Part shown: one piece after another, positions 39,930-47,811 of the stretch
Numbering within the stretch: the stretch's first letter is position 1
Layout: the number at the start of each line of letters is the position of its first letter
Assembly (NCBI GenBank): GCA_963805605.1
Contig: CAWDUX010000001.1
Coordinates: forward strand, 372,001 to 436,000
Length of the DNA stretch: 64,000 bases
Source: Actinocatenispora sp963805605
GTDB lineage: Bacteria; Actinomycetota; Actinomycetes; Mycobacteriales; Micromonosporaceae
Direction: 5' to 3'
Notes under the pieces: generated by a model
Seen by the model: only the letters and a program-made list of their open reading frames with translations
Told to the model about the DNA's origin: nothing
Database searches by the model: none
Program-made: the position numbers and the translations under genes

Positions 39930-40271
39930 TCAGTTGTGGCTGGCCCCGTTGCGACGCTCCGGCGTACGTCCGTTACCGGTGAAACCTTCCGGCGCGTACG
40001 GCTGCGTACCGAACAGTCGTTCGGCGATCTTCGTCTGGCCGAGCCGGGTGTCGGACAGCCTGCCGCCGATCTTGGCATTGAGTACGTCGCGCCCCGAGTG
40101 CGCGAGCCGACCAGCCTGCGCCTGCACCACCCCGGCGGTCTCCTGCACGGTCGGGTTGTCCTTGACCCGCCGGGCAGTGGCCATCAACTGCTCGTACCGT
40201 TCCCGTCCGGCCCGGCTGCCGAGGACGTACCCGACGCCGATCCCGGCGATTAACACCCACTTGGCGCGCAT
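39930..40271 (-). CDS. Small YtxH-like membrane-associated protein
   Basis: A 113-residue protein starting MRAKWVLIAGIGVGYVLGSRAGRERYEQLMATARRVKDNP, i.e. one N-terminal membrane helix followed by the YtxH-type G-x-R-x-G-R-E-R pattern and a long amphipathic, probably coiled-coil region. Function unknown; relatives are general envelope or stress proteins. GGGGAG lies six bases before the ATG. Convergent with the ABC exporter. Confidence 0.8.
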   Translation of the reverse strand: MRAKWVLIAGIGVGYVLGSRAGRERYEQLMATARRVKDNPTVQETAGVVQAQAGRLAHSGRDVLNAKIGGRLSDTRLGQTKIAERLFGTQPYAPEGFTGNGRTPERRNGASHN

Positions 40272-40486
40272 CTCGACTCCCCTCACTGGTCGGCCAGGCC
40301 GACCTGTCGACAGCGTTCGCCCGGCAGTACCAGGCAGCCGCTCAGCATAGAGCTGCCTGTTCCATCCTGCCTGCTGGCTGTCACCTCCGCGACCGGAACA
40401 GCTCCGCGAGGGCGCAGAACCCCGATGCCGTCCCCACCGACGATCCTGTACTCTTACCGGCGGCGGACGCCGATAGGTACACCTGA

Positions 40487-40559
40487 TCCCGCGTAGCTCA
40501 ATTGGCAGAGCAGCCGGCTGTTAACCGGCAGGTTATTGGTTCGAGTCCAATCGCGGGAG
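40487..40559 (+). tRNA. tRNA-Asn (anticodon GTT)
   Basis: A complete 73-base cloverleaf: acceptor TCCCGCG pairs with CGCGGGA, D-arm GCTC/GAGC, anticodon arm CCGGCT-GTT-AACCGG with GTT anticodon, and T-arm ATTGG-TTCGAGT-CCAAT. The discriminator is G. CCA is not encoded. A terminator follows 15 bases later. Confidence 0.98.
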
Positions 40560-40573
40560 CTCCAATGACTGGG

Positions 40574-40611
40574 ATGACCCTACTCGCAGAAAGCGCGAGT
40601 GGGGTCATTTT
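40574..40611 (+). terminator. Terminator after tRNA-Asn
   Basis: ATGACCC-T-ACTCGC pairs with GCGAGT-G-GGGTCAT, followed directly by TTTTG. This is one of the few T-tailed intrinsic terminators in the window. Confidence 0.88.
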
Positions 40612-40872
40612 GCGTCTGCCTGGGGGCGCAGCCCCCAGGCCCCGCGCCGGAGGGGTTTCGCCCCCCGGCACCCCCTCCGGGGCTTCGCCCCGGACAACCT
40701 GCTGGGTCGTGCCGGGCTTCGCCGGCACGTGCAGGGGTCGTGCCGGGATTCGCCGGCACGGGTGAGGTGACCCGGTGTCGGGCCTTGCGCGGCGGGTGAT
40801 GTTCGGGGAGGTGCGACGCGCCCGGTGCCGGGTGGGCAGCGGGCGCGTCGGGTGGAGCGGATGGCCGGGTGG
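40612..40872. other. Gene-free stretch with hairpin array
   Basis: Between the tRNA-Asn terminator and the end of the sigma factor gene. The first 150 bases hold the hairpin array described separately; the rest (40761-40872) is G-rich without a recognisable feature, apart from repeats GACGCGCCCGGTGCCG/GGGCGCGTC that could be a sigma-factor terminator (GACGCGCCC with GGGCGCGTC, 40832-40858 region). Confidence 0.5.
40618..40760. repeat. Tandem array of short GC hairpins
   Basis: At least four perfect stems in a row: GCCTGGGGGC/GCCCCCAGGC (40618-40640), CCGGGGC-TTC-GCCCCGG (40677-40693), CGTGCCGG/CCGGCACG (40708-40729) and the same CGTGCCGG/CCGGCACG again (40739-40760), plus a looser one around 40648-40667. 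Several have TTCG-type loops. They resemble dispersed palindromic units rather than gene-related signals. Confidence 0.7.
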
Positions 40873-42525
40873 CTACTCGAGGTAGTCGCGCAGCAGCTGG
40901 GACCTGGACGGGTGCCGCAGCTTGGACATCGTCTTGGATTCGATCTGCCGGATCCGTTCCCGGGTCACACCGAACGCCTGGCCGATCTCGTCCAGGGTGC
41001 GCGGCTGGCCGTCGGTCAGGCCGAAGCGGAGCCGGACCACGCCGGCTTCGCGTTCCGACAAGGTGCCGAGCACCTGCTGCAGTTCGTTCTGGAACAGCGA
41101 GAACGAGACCGCCTCGACCGCCGAGACGGCCTCCGAGTCCTCGATGAAGTCACCGAGCTGGCTGTCACCCTCGTCACCGATGGTCTGGTCCAGCGAGATC
41201 GGCTCCCGGGCGTACTGCTGGATCTCCATGACCTTTTCCGGAGTGATGTCCATCTCCTTGGCCAGCTCCTCCGGCGTGGGCTCGCGGCCCATGCTCTGCA
41301 GCAGCTCGCGCTGGAGACGACCCAACTTGTTGATGACCTCGACCATGTGTACCGGGATGCGGATCGTACGGGCCTGGTCGGCCATGGCGCGGGTGATGGC
41401 CTGGCGGATCCACCAGGTGGCGTAGGTGGAGAACTTGAAGCCCTTGGTGTAGTCGAACTTCTCCACGGCGCGTACCAGGCCCAGGTTGCCGTCCTGGATC
41501 AGGTCCAGGAAGGCCATCCCGCGCCCGGTGTAGCGCTTCGCGATCGACACCACCAGTCGGAGGTTGGCCTCCAGCAGGTGGTCCTTGGCGCGGACCCCGT
41601 CGCGCTCGATCTGCCGTAGTTCGCGGCGGAGATCGTGCGGAATCTCCTCGCCGGCCTCTTCCTTGGAGCGGAGCAGTTCGGCGGCGTACAGGCCGGCCTC
41701 GATCCGCTTCGCCAGCTCCACCTCCTGCTCGGCGTTGAGCAGCGGAACGCGGCCGATCTGCTTGAGGTAGGCGCGTACCGAGTCGGCCGAGGTGGTCAGC
41801 TCGGCGTCCTTGCGGGCCTGCCGCAGCGCCTCGGACTCCTCGTCGTCCCAGTCGAAGTCGTCGCCACCCTCGCCGGAAGAGTCGCCGTCCTTCTTGCCGC
41901 GCCCGGTGGTCTTGCGCGCGGTGGTCTTCTTCGCGGCCTTCTTGGCGGTCTTGCGCGCCGGGGCCGGCTTCTCGGCGGCGGCGTCCGCCACGGCGGCTTC
42001 GTCGGCCACGTCGACATCGGGTTCCGCCACGACCGCGTCCACCGGTCCGGCCGTCGTGCCCGAGGCGGGCTTGGGCGCGCTCGCGGCTGCCTTCGGCGCG
42101 CGCTTGGCGGCCGGTGCGGGACTGCTCGATGTGCCGGCGTCGGCATCAGCAGCGGCCGCCGTGGAGACCGGCTGGGTGACCTTGGACGGATTGCCGGAAC
42201 TGGCAGCCTGCGTGCTGTGTGTCACCACGGCCGGGCGGCTCGGGGTGGGGCTGGCGCCGGCGCTGCCCGACTTGGCGGGAGTCGCCGGACGGCTGGGCGC
42301 ACGCCGCCGCCGGGCGGCACCGGCCGAGCCGTCGACCACCACCGTGACACCGGCCTGGGCCAGCGCCTTGAGGATCTTGCGTCCCTGCGTCGGAGTGACG
42401 TCGGCCGCAGCAAGCACCTTCGCGACATCGCCGGACGTCAGATGCCCGGCGGTATCGGCCTGCGCGACCAGCGAGTCCGTGACGGCGCGGACGTCGGAAC
42501 CGGCGGAGGAAACGGGTTCAGACAC
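40873..42525 (-). CDS. sigA: Principal RNA polymerase sigma factor (RpoD/HrdB/SigA)
   Basis: A 550-residue group 1 sigma factor. The first 200 or so residues are an Ala/Pro/Lys-rich, low-complexity region typical of actinobacterial SigA. Region 1.2 is SVRAYLKQIGRVPLLNAEQEVELAKRIEAG; region 2 includes NLRLVVSIAKRYTGRGMAFLD and FDYTKGFKFSTYATWWIRQAI (promoter -10 recognition/melting); region 4 ends EIGQAFGVTRERIRQIESKTMSKLRHP (helix-turn-helix, -35 recognition). GTG at 42525 follows GGAAGG. It directs housekeeping transcription. Confidence 0.98.
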   Translation of the reverse strand: MSEPVSSAGSDVRAVTDSLVAQADTAGHLTSGDVAKVLAAADVTPTQGRKILKALAQAGVTVVVDGSAGAARRRRAPSRPATPAKSGSAGASPTPSRPAVVTHSTQAASSGNPSKVTQPVSTAAAADADAGTSSSPAPAAKRAPKAAASAPKPASGTTAGPVDAVVAEPDVDVADEAAVADAAAEKPAPARKTAKKAAKKTTARKTTGRGKKDGDSSGEGGDDFDWDDEESEALRQARKDAELTTSADSVRAYLKQIGRVPLLNAEQEVELAKRIEAGLYAAELLRSKEEAGEEIPHDLRRELRQIERDGVRAKDHLLEANLRLVVSIAKRYTGRGMAFLDLIQDGNLGLVRAVEKFDYTKGFKFSTYATWWIRQAITRAMADQARTIRIPVHMVEVINKLGRLQRELLQSMGREPTPEELAKEMDITPEKVMEIQQYAREPISLDQTIGDEGDSQLGDFIEDSEAVSAVEAVSFSLFQNELQQVLGTLSEREAGVVRLRFGLTDGQPRTLDEIGQAFGVTRERIRQIESKTMSKLRHPSRSQLLRDYLE

Positions 42526-43090
42526 AAACGACCTTCCAGAGAAGACGAGAACACCAGCCGGACTGGTCACAACCGGTTGCGTTCTCCAGCAGGGCCACGG
42601 GCTTCGCGGCGCTCACCGAGGGGACCGGCGTGAAGTATAACGAGGTGACGCCCAAGTGGCTTTCCGACGCATCGGGCAAGACCTTTCGAGTGAGCATGTA
42701 CTGACTCCGGACAGTCGCCAATCGACGGCTGCCGGCCAACAGCGCACCTGGCGACTCGCCCCTCGCGACTCGGATCTGGTGCACTCGGACCTGTGTGAGC
42801 TCGGACGGTCTGGAACTACGCAGGCGATGCCACATCGAGCCTACTCTCTGTAGCATCCTTTTGGCTCCACGCTGCGCTCTCCGATGAGATCGGTTCCGTT
42901 CCGGTCGGTACCGCCGGGCGAGCGTTCGCCCGTGGATCGACCTCTGCCAGGATGAGCCGCGTGAGTTCACTGTGTACCGGACACTCGGCCTGCCGAAAGC
43001 CGCCATCGGTGCGGTCGACCCGCTGCCCCCGCTCGCCGGTCCGCCGGTCCGCCGTACACCCTGACCGATCGGGAGCTGACGACCGAGATC
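42526..43090. other. 565-base region between sigA and the DUF5107 gene
   Basis: Holds the sigA upstream region on the minus strand, with TATACT at 42634-42639 as a likely -10 box about 110 bases before the sigA start, and at its right end the displaced N-terminal coding sequence of the DUF5107 gene (42961-43064, see separate entry). The middle (42660-42950) has short frames only, none convincing. Confidence 0.5.
42972..43064 (+). pseudogene. Out-of-frame N-terminal part of the DUF5107 gene
   Basis: Reading from GTG 42972 gives VYRTLGLPKAAIGAVDPLPP then LAGPPVRR before a stop at 43062. This is the kind of N-terminal segment DUF5107 proteins carry (short beta strand, Leu-Pro, then an Asp/Glu-Pro-Leu-Pro-Pro-Leu segment). 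The downstream reading frame that continues it, YTLTDRELTTEIMRNARYG, is offset by one base around 43045-43056. It looks like a single-base loss or a sequence error. Confidence 0.55.
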
Positions 43091-44890
43091 ATGCGCAATG
43101 CCCGGTACGGCGCGGTACGCACGCTCATGCCGTATCTGCTCCAGGATAGCTACACCAGGTCACGAAAGCCCGGCACGCTGCGGACCGCCGTACTGGACAA
43201 CGGGATCCTGCGGGCCACTGTGGCGCTTGACCTGGGCGGCCGGCTCTGGTCGCTGTTCGACCTGCGGTCCGGCCGTGAACTGCTCTACCGCAACCCGGTA
43301 CTGCAACCCGCGAACCTCGCCCTGCGTAACGCCTGGTTCGCCGGTGGTGTCGAATGGAACATCGGTACCCGTGGGCACAGCCCGACCACCTGCTCCCCGC
43401 TGCACGCCGCCCGTATCGAGGGTCCGGGCGGCGTACCGGTCCTGCGGCTCTACGAGTACGAGCGGATGCGCGACACGATCTTCCAGGTCGATCTGTGGCT
43501 GCCGGCCGGTGCCGACGCATTGCGCGTGCACGTCCGGATCCGCAACACCACCGCGGGCACGGTGCCGGTCTACTGGTGGTCAAACACCGCGATCGGGGAG
43601 GACGTACGGGTACTGGCGCCGGCCGATCGGGCGTTCTGCACCAGTTACGATGGTTCGGTACGGGTACGGGCGATGCCGGTGGTGGACGGCGTCGACCGCT
43701 CGTACCCGCTGCGGAACCGGCACGCCGCCGACTACTTCTTCGACACCGCCGGAGTGGCCCGGCCATGGATCGCCGCGGTCGACAGCACCGGGGTGGGCCT
43801 CGCGCAGACCTCCACCGCCCGGCTCGGTGGCCGCAAACTGTTCGTCTGGGGGCAGTCCACCGGTGGGCGGCAGTGGGTCGACTGGCTGAGCCCCGGCCAT
43901 CACGGATATGCCGAGATCCAGGCCGGCCTGGCCGCCACCCAGTACGAGCACCTGCCCCTACCGGCCGGCGGTGAGTGGAGCTGGTTGGAGACCTACGGCC
44001 CAGTGCACATCGACCCGGCCGGCGGGCACGGGACCTGGCCGGAGGCGGTACGGTCGGTTTCCGACCGGTTGGCCGAGTCGTTGTCACCGGCCCGGCCGGA
44101 TGCCGAGCTGGCTCAGGCCCGCGAATGGGCCGACCGGGCGCCGGTGGAGCCGCTGTCGAGCGGGACCGGCTGGGGCGCCCTGGAACGGCACCGGCGGGCA
44201 GCGGCCGGCGGAACCTGGAGTGACGAGACCGGTACGCCGTTCCCGGACGGTACGCTCGGTGTCGAACAACACGACTGGCTACGGTTGCTCACCGATGGTG
44301 TGCTGTTGGACACCTCTCCGACGGAACCGCCACTGTCCTATGTGGGTGGTGGCGGCAGCGACGACGACTGGGCCGCCAGGCTGGCCGATCTGCCCGGCTG
44401 GCGGGCGGCGTACCACCGTGCGGTGCTGGCGCACGGGGCCGGGGAAGCGGACCTGGCCGCAGCCGGATACCGGGAGTCGCTCGCGGTGGCCGAATCGGCC
44501 TGGGCATTGTGCGGTCTGGCCCTGTTGGACCGGGCGGCCGGTCGGCTCTCTACCGCCGCCGAACAGTTGTTGCGGGGCTGCCGGCTCGCCCCGGACTGCT
44601 GGCAGCTCGCGGTCGAAGCGGGCGAGGTGTTGCTGGCTGCCGATCGGCCGGCCGACGCTCTGTCCTTCGTCGACTCGCTGCCCGACCAGGTACGCGGGCA
44701 GGGCAGGTTGCTACTGCTGGAGGTACACGCCGCGTTGGCCGCCGGCGTCCCGGAGCGGGCCCGGGAACTGCTGCGCGCCGGGCTGACCGTACCGGACGTG
44801 TGGGAAGGTGAGGTCAGCCTGGCGGTACTGTGGTCCGAGGCGTTCCCGGACAAACCTGTGCCGGCCCGGTACGACTTCCGGATGCACTGA
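43091..44890 (+). CDS. DUF5107 domain protein with TPR-like C-terminus (N-terminus probably frameshifted)
   Basis: A 599-residue protein. About 15-300 is a galactose-mutarotase-like beta-sandwich of the DUF5107 type (LRATVALDLGGRLWSLFDLRSGRELLYRNPV, WFAGGVEWNIGTRGHSPTTCSPLHAARI, VYWWSNTAIGED); about 400-590 is helical with repeats like those of TPR proteins (LAAAGYRESLAVAESAWALCGLALLDRAAGRLSTAAEQLLRGC). Such proteins are associated with carbohydrate use and some act on glycosides. The visible ATG at 43091 leaves the usual N-terminal segment out of frame upstream. It borders the pseudaminic-acid locus, but a link is not shown. Confidence 0.8.
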   Translation: MRNARYGAVRTLMPYLLQDSYTRSRKPGTLRTAVLDNGILRATVALDLGGRLWSLFDLRSGRELLYRNPVLQPANLALRNAWFAGGVEWNIGTRGHSPTTCSPLHAARIEGPGGVPVLRLYEYERMRDTIFQVDLWLPAGADALRVHVRIRNTTAGTVPVYWWSNTAIGEDVRVLAPADRAFCTSYDGSVRVRAMPVVDGVDRSYPLRNRHAADYFFDTAGVARPWIAAVDSTGVGLAQTSTARLGGRKLFVWGQSTGGRQWVDWLSPGHHGYAEIQAGLAATQYEHLPLPAGGEWSWLETYGPVHIDPAGGHGTWPEAVRSVSDRLAESLSPARPDAELAQAREWADRAPVEPLSSGTGWGALERHRRAAAGGTWSDETGTPFPDGTLGVEQHDWLRLLTDGVLLDTSPTEPPLSYVGGGGSDDDWAARLADLPGWRAAYHRAVLAHGAGEADLAAAGYRESLAVAESAWALCGLALLDRAAGRLSTAAEQLLRGCRLAPDCWQLAVEAGEVLLAADRPADALSFVDSLPDQVRGQGRLLLLEVHAALAAGVPERARELLRAGLTVPDVWEGEVSLAVLWSEAFPDKPVPARYDFRMH

Positions 44891-44930
44891 TCTCCGTCGG
44901 CTGGATGCCGGCCGTTCGCGAGCCCTGCGC

Positions 44931-45683
44931 TCAGGTGTTCGCGCCACCGTCGACGGTGAGTACCTGGCCGTGCACGTTTGTGTCTTCCAGCAGCAGCATC
45001 CGGACCAGCGGCAGCACCTCGGCCGGCTCGGTGAGCCGCCCTGACGGGGTGCGGCGCACGATCTGGTCGAGTTGGTTGTTACCCAGCACCGCGGACATCT
45101 CAGAAGCGAAGAAGCCGGGTGCGACGCAGTTGACCAGCATCCGGTCCCGCAGTTCCCGGGCCAGCGACCGGGTGGCCGCCTCCATCCCGCCCTTGCTGGC
45201 CGAATAGCCGACCAGGCCGGGGAACCCGCGCTGTGCGCACAGCGAGGTGATGTTGACGATCCGGCCGCGCAGGCCACCTGCCAGTAGACGGCGTACGACC
45301 AGCCGGGTCAGCAGCAGTGGCGCGGTCAGGTTGATCTCCAGCAGTCGGGACAGCTGCTCCGGGGCGGTGTGTACGTGCAGTGAGTCCTGTCCGACCGCGG
45401 CATTGTTGACCAGCCCGTCCACCGGCCCCAGGGTGGCGCCGACCCGCCGGATGAAGTCGGTCACGGCACGTTGGTCGGTGATGTCGACGGCGTCCACCAG
45501 GATACGGTCCGGCGCGCTGTCGGCCAGCTTGGCAAGTTCCGGAGTGACCGTACGGGCGAATGCGGCGACCCGCAGTCCGCGGCCGACCAGGTCGTCCACA
45601 ATGGCCAGTCCGAGGCCACGCGACCCGCCGGAGACCAGCACGACGGAGGCGGGTGGTACCGGTTCGTTCGTCGGTTCAGACAT
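44931..45683 (-). CDS. SDR family oxidoreductase (FabG-like)
   Basis: A 250-residue short-chain dehydrogenase: cofactor motif VVLVSGGSRGLGLAIVDDLVGRG, NNAAV, catalytic Ser in IVNITSLCAQ, and YSASK (Tyr and Lys) followed by VNCVAPGFFASEM. This pattern is that of 3-oxoacyl-ACP reductases. It overlaps the ligase gene by eight bases and is the third gene of an ACP-ligase-SDR unit, so its substrate may be an acyl group bound to that ACP. Confidence 0.92.
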   Translation of the reverse strand: MSEPTNEPVPPASVVLVSGGSRGLGLAIVDDLVGRGLRVAAFARTVTPELAKLADSAPDRILVDAVDITDQRAVTDFIRRVGATLGPVDGLVNNAAVGQDSLHVHTAPEQLSRLLEINLTAPLLLTRLVVRRLLAGGLRGRIVNITSLCAQRGFPGLVGYSASKGGMEAATRSLARELRDRMLVNCVAPGFFASEMSAVLGNNQLDQIVRRTPSGRLTEPAEVLPLVRMLLLEDTNVHGQVLTVDGGANT

Positions 45684-46899
45684 CGCTCTTCAGCGTCTCC
45701 TTCACGGGAATCTCGGGCAGTACGCGGATCCGTCGGGGAACCGCGTGTTCGGCCAGCCGCTCGCCGGCCCAGCGTTGCAGCGCACTGTCGTCCAACTGCC
45801 CGTCGGTGACGATCTCCGCGCACACCATCTGACCGACCAGCGGCGCCCGTCGCCCGGTGACCCGGGCCCAGCGCACCGCGGGGTGGGCGAGCAGGACGTC
45901 ACGTACCGTGCCTGCGGACACCTTGGCGCCGCCGACATTGATCTCGTCGCCGGCCAGCCGGCCGGTCAGCATGATCCGGTCACCGATCCGCTCGGCCCGG
46001 TCGCCGGTGTGTACCCAGTCGCTCATCGCGGCGCCACGGTGCGGTGACCTGACCAGCAACTGACTGTCCACAACAGACAGTTGAGGGCGGTCCGGGCCGC
46101 TTCGGTCCAGCCAGTCGTGCGGGAATCCGGCCCGCCCGTCGTGCACCACGATCGCGGCGCCCACCTCGCTGGAGGCGTAGATCCAGCTGATCCGGGCGGC
46201 CGGGAACACCTCGAGCAGCCGGTCCAGGACCGGCTGGTCGACCGGCTCGCCACCGAGGGTGACCTGCCGGAGATCCAGTCGGGCCAGCAGATCACCGTGC
46301 CGGTGCAGGCTCTGCCGCCAGAAGGTCGGGGTACCCGACACGGCGTCCACCCCGTGCTCGACAGCGGCCAGCGGCCAGTCCTCCAGCCCGCGCGGATCGA
46401 CCACGACCAGGTCCTGGCCGGGTTGCCGCAGCGAGAGGGTCACCAGCTGCCACCACGCGTACGTGCCGGGGGAGTACGGGCAGAGCCACACCCGCGGCGG
46501 TTGCACCCCGCGGACCGTACTGAGGCTGTCCAGGGTGTGCCCGATCCGTTTCGGTCGACCGGTACTGCCGCTGGTCATGATCCATATTCGACCGTGCTCC
46601 GGCGTCCGCGTCGGTGCACACGATCCGGCCCCCACCAGGCCGAACCCGTCGGCGAGCAGTTCGCCTCGCAGCACGGCGTCCACCCGGCCGGCAGAGGTGA
46701 CCAGCAGCTCGGTGCCGTGCGTCACGTGCTGTCGTACCGCGCGCAACGCTGTCCAGGTGTCGTTGTCGAGGACCGCGACCGGGTCGGCCGGCGTCGGGCC
46801 GGCGGCCAGGTCGGTCCACCGGGCGGTGGCGGATCCGACCACGATCCGGTTGCCGTCACCGCCGGGCGGCCCGTCGGGGGCCCGGTGCGGCCCGTTCAT
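45676..46899 (-). CDS. Short AMP-dependent acyl/amino-acid ligase
   Basis: A 407-residue ANL-type adenylating enzyme, about 100 residues shorter than usual at the N-terminus. Core motifs are present: A3 IWIMTSGSTGRPKRIGHT, A5 region ISWIYASSEVGAA, A7/A8 WVHTGDRAERIGDRIMLTGRLAGDEINVGGAKVS, and A10-like PVKETLKSDV, in which the Lys two residues before the Asp matches the catalytic lysine and the protein ends at once. Its start overlaps the ACP stop (ATGA). It probably loads an acid onto the adjacent carrier protein. Similar stand-alone ligase/ACP pairs occur in flagellin-glycan loci of Campylobacter. Confidence 0.85.
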   Translation of the reverse strand: MNGPHRAPDGPPGGDGNRIVVGSATARWTDLAAGPTPADPVAVLDNDTWTALRAVRQHVTHGTELLVTSAGRVDAVLRGELLADGFGLVGAGSCAPTRTPEHGRIWIMTSGSTGRPKRIGHTLDSLSTVRGVQPPRVWLCPYSPGTYAWWQLVTLSLRQPGQDLVVVDPRGLEDWPLAAVEHGVDAVSGTPTFWRQSLHRHGDLLARLDLRQVTLGGEPVDQPVLDRLLEVFPAARISWIYASSEVGAAIVVHDGRAGFPHDWLDRSGPDRPQLSVVDSQLLVRSPHRGAAMSDWVHTGDRAERIGDRIMLTGRLAGDEINVGGAKVSAGTVRDVLLAHPAVRWARVTGRRAPLVGQMVCAEIVTDGQLDDSALQRWAGERLAEHAVPRRIRVLPEIPVKETLKSDV

Positions 46900-47177
46900 C
46901 CGGCCGCCTGGAGCTCGGCGAGGAAGTCGAGTACGTCACCGACAGTACGGATGCTGCGTAGCCCGGGTGCGTCGAAGTTGAGCTCCCGGTCGATCTCGTC
47001 CTCCACCCGCAGCGCAAGTTCGGAGAAGTCGAGGGACCGGAAACCGACATCGCGCAGTTCCGCGCCCTCCTCCGCGGGCAGGGTGCGACCCTGGCCGGCG
47101 AGTACCTGTGCCATCAGTGTGCGGATCTGTTGCCGATCCAGTACGGAAATAGCCTCGGCCGGTTCCCTGGAATTCAC
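46896..47177 (-). CDS. Acyl carrier protein
   Basis: A 93-residue discrete carrier protein with the phosphopantetheine region ELRDVGFRSLDFSELALRVEDEIDRELNF; the Ser in FRSLD is the predicted 4'-phosphopantetheine site, although the usual DSL has become RSL. The residues after it fit helix II/III of ACPs (NFDAPGLRSIRTVGDVLDFLAE). GTG at 47177 follows GGGAGGG. First gene of the minus-strand unit, divergent from pseH over 97 bases. Confidence 0.87.
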   Translation of the reverse strand: MNSREPAEAISVLDRQQIRTLMAQVLAGQGRTLPAEEGAELRDVGFRSLDFSELALRVEDEIDRELNFDAPGLRSIRTVGDVLDFLAELQAAG

Positions 47178-47274
47178 TTTTCGTTTCCCTCCCGGTCGAT
47201 CGGACAAAAGAATGCCGGACGGCTTGCAATGTAGCGTACGAGCCGCAAGCGAAGATGAACAACGGGAGAGTGGT

Positions 47275-47811
47275 GTGCTGCGCAGCCCGCGACCCGCAGA
47301 ACGCGAGGATATCCGTCGCTGGCGGAACCATCCGCAGGTCCGCCAGGTCAGTTTCACCGGTCATGAGATATCCGCCGCCGAACACGCCCAATGGTGGACC
47401 CGAGTCAGCGGTGATCCGACCTGCCGGCTGCTCATTTACGAAGAATCAGAGATACCGAGCGGTGTGGTCATTTTCGAGCAGATCCGCACGGAGCCTTCCG
47501 GCGTCCGCAGCGCGTCCTGGGGTTTCTACCTCGACCTGGTCGGGCTCGCCGAGCGGGGGACCGGACTGTCCGCCTGGCTGGGCGTGCAACGCGCCGCGCT
47601 CGACCACGCCTTCGGGCCGTTGAACCTCGATGTGCTCACCGCCGAGGTGCTGGAGGACAACACGGTCGTCCGGCGTACCAACCGTCGGTTCGGGTTCGCC
47701 GAGGGCGAACCGACCGAGCGGATGGTCGACGGCCGCAGCGTCCGGTACCGACCGATCAGCCTGCGCCGCGACCAGCGGCGCAGCTCAACGGGCAAGGGGA
47801 ACAGCAGATGA
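47275..47811 (+). CDS. pseH: PseH-type N-acetyl (acyl)transferase
   Basis: A 178-residue GNAT related to the PseH acetyltransferase, which acylates the C4 amino group of UDP-4-amino-4,6-dideoxy-N-acetyl-altrosamine. Matches: RRWRNHPQVRQVSFTGHEIS at the start of the domain, then GVVIFEQI, WGFYLDL, and late LDVLTAEVLEDNTVVRRTNRRFGF, a RimJ/PseH-type motif. GTG at 47275 (with GGGAGAG just before) is chosen; the frame stays open far upstream without coding quality. The stop overlaps the pseI start by four bases. Confidence 0.82.
   Translation: MLRSPRPAEREDIRRWRNHPQVRQVSFTGHEISAAEHAQWWTRVSGDPTCRLLIYEESEIPSGVVIFEQIRTEPSGVRSASWGFYLDLVGLAERGTGLSAWLGVQRAALDHAFGPLNLDVLTAEVLEDNTVVRRTNRRFGFAEGEPTERMVDGRSVRYRPISLRRDQRRSSTGKGNSR

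Noticed and set aside
40618..40760. CRISPR array
   Set aside because: The repeated units are short hairpins of different sequence and spacing, not direct repeats with uniform spacers, and there are no cas genes.
40487..40872. Integrated conjugative element attached at tRNA-Asn
   Set aside because: No integrase, excisionase or second attachment copy of the tRNA 3' end is seen in the window.
44931..47177. Non-ribosomal peptide or polyketide cluster based on ligase, ACP and ketoreductase
   Set aside because: No condensation, ketosynthase or thioesterase domain is present; the trio sits within a pseudaminic-acid locus, which is a better context.
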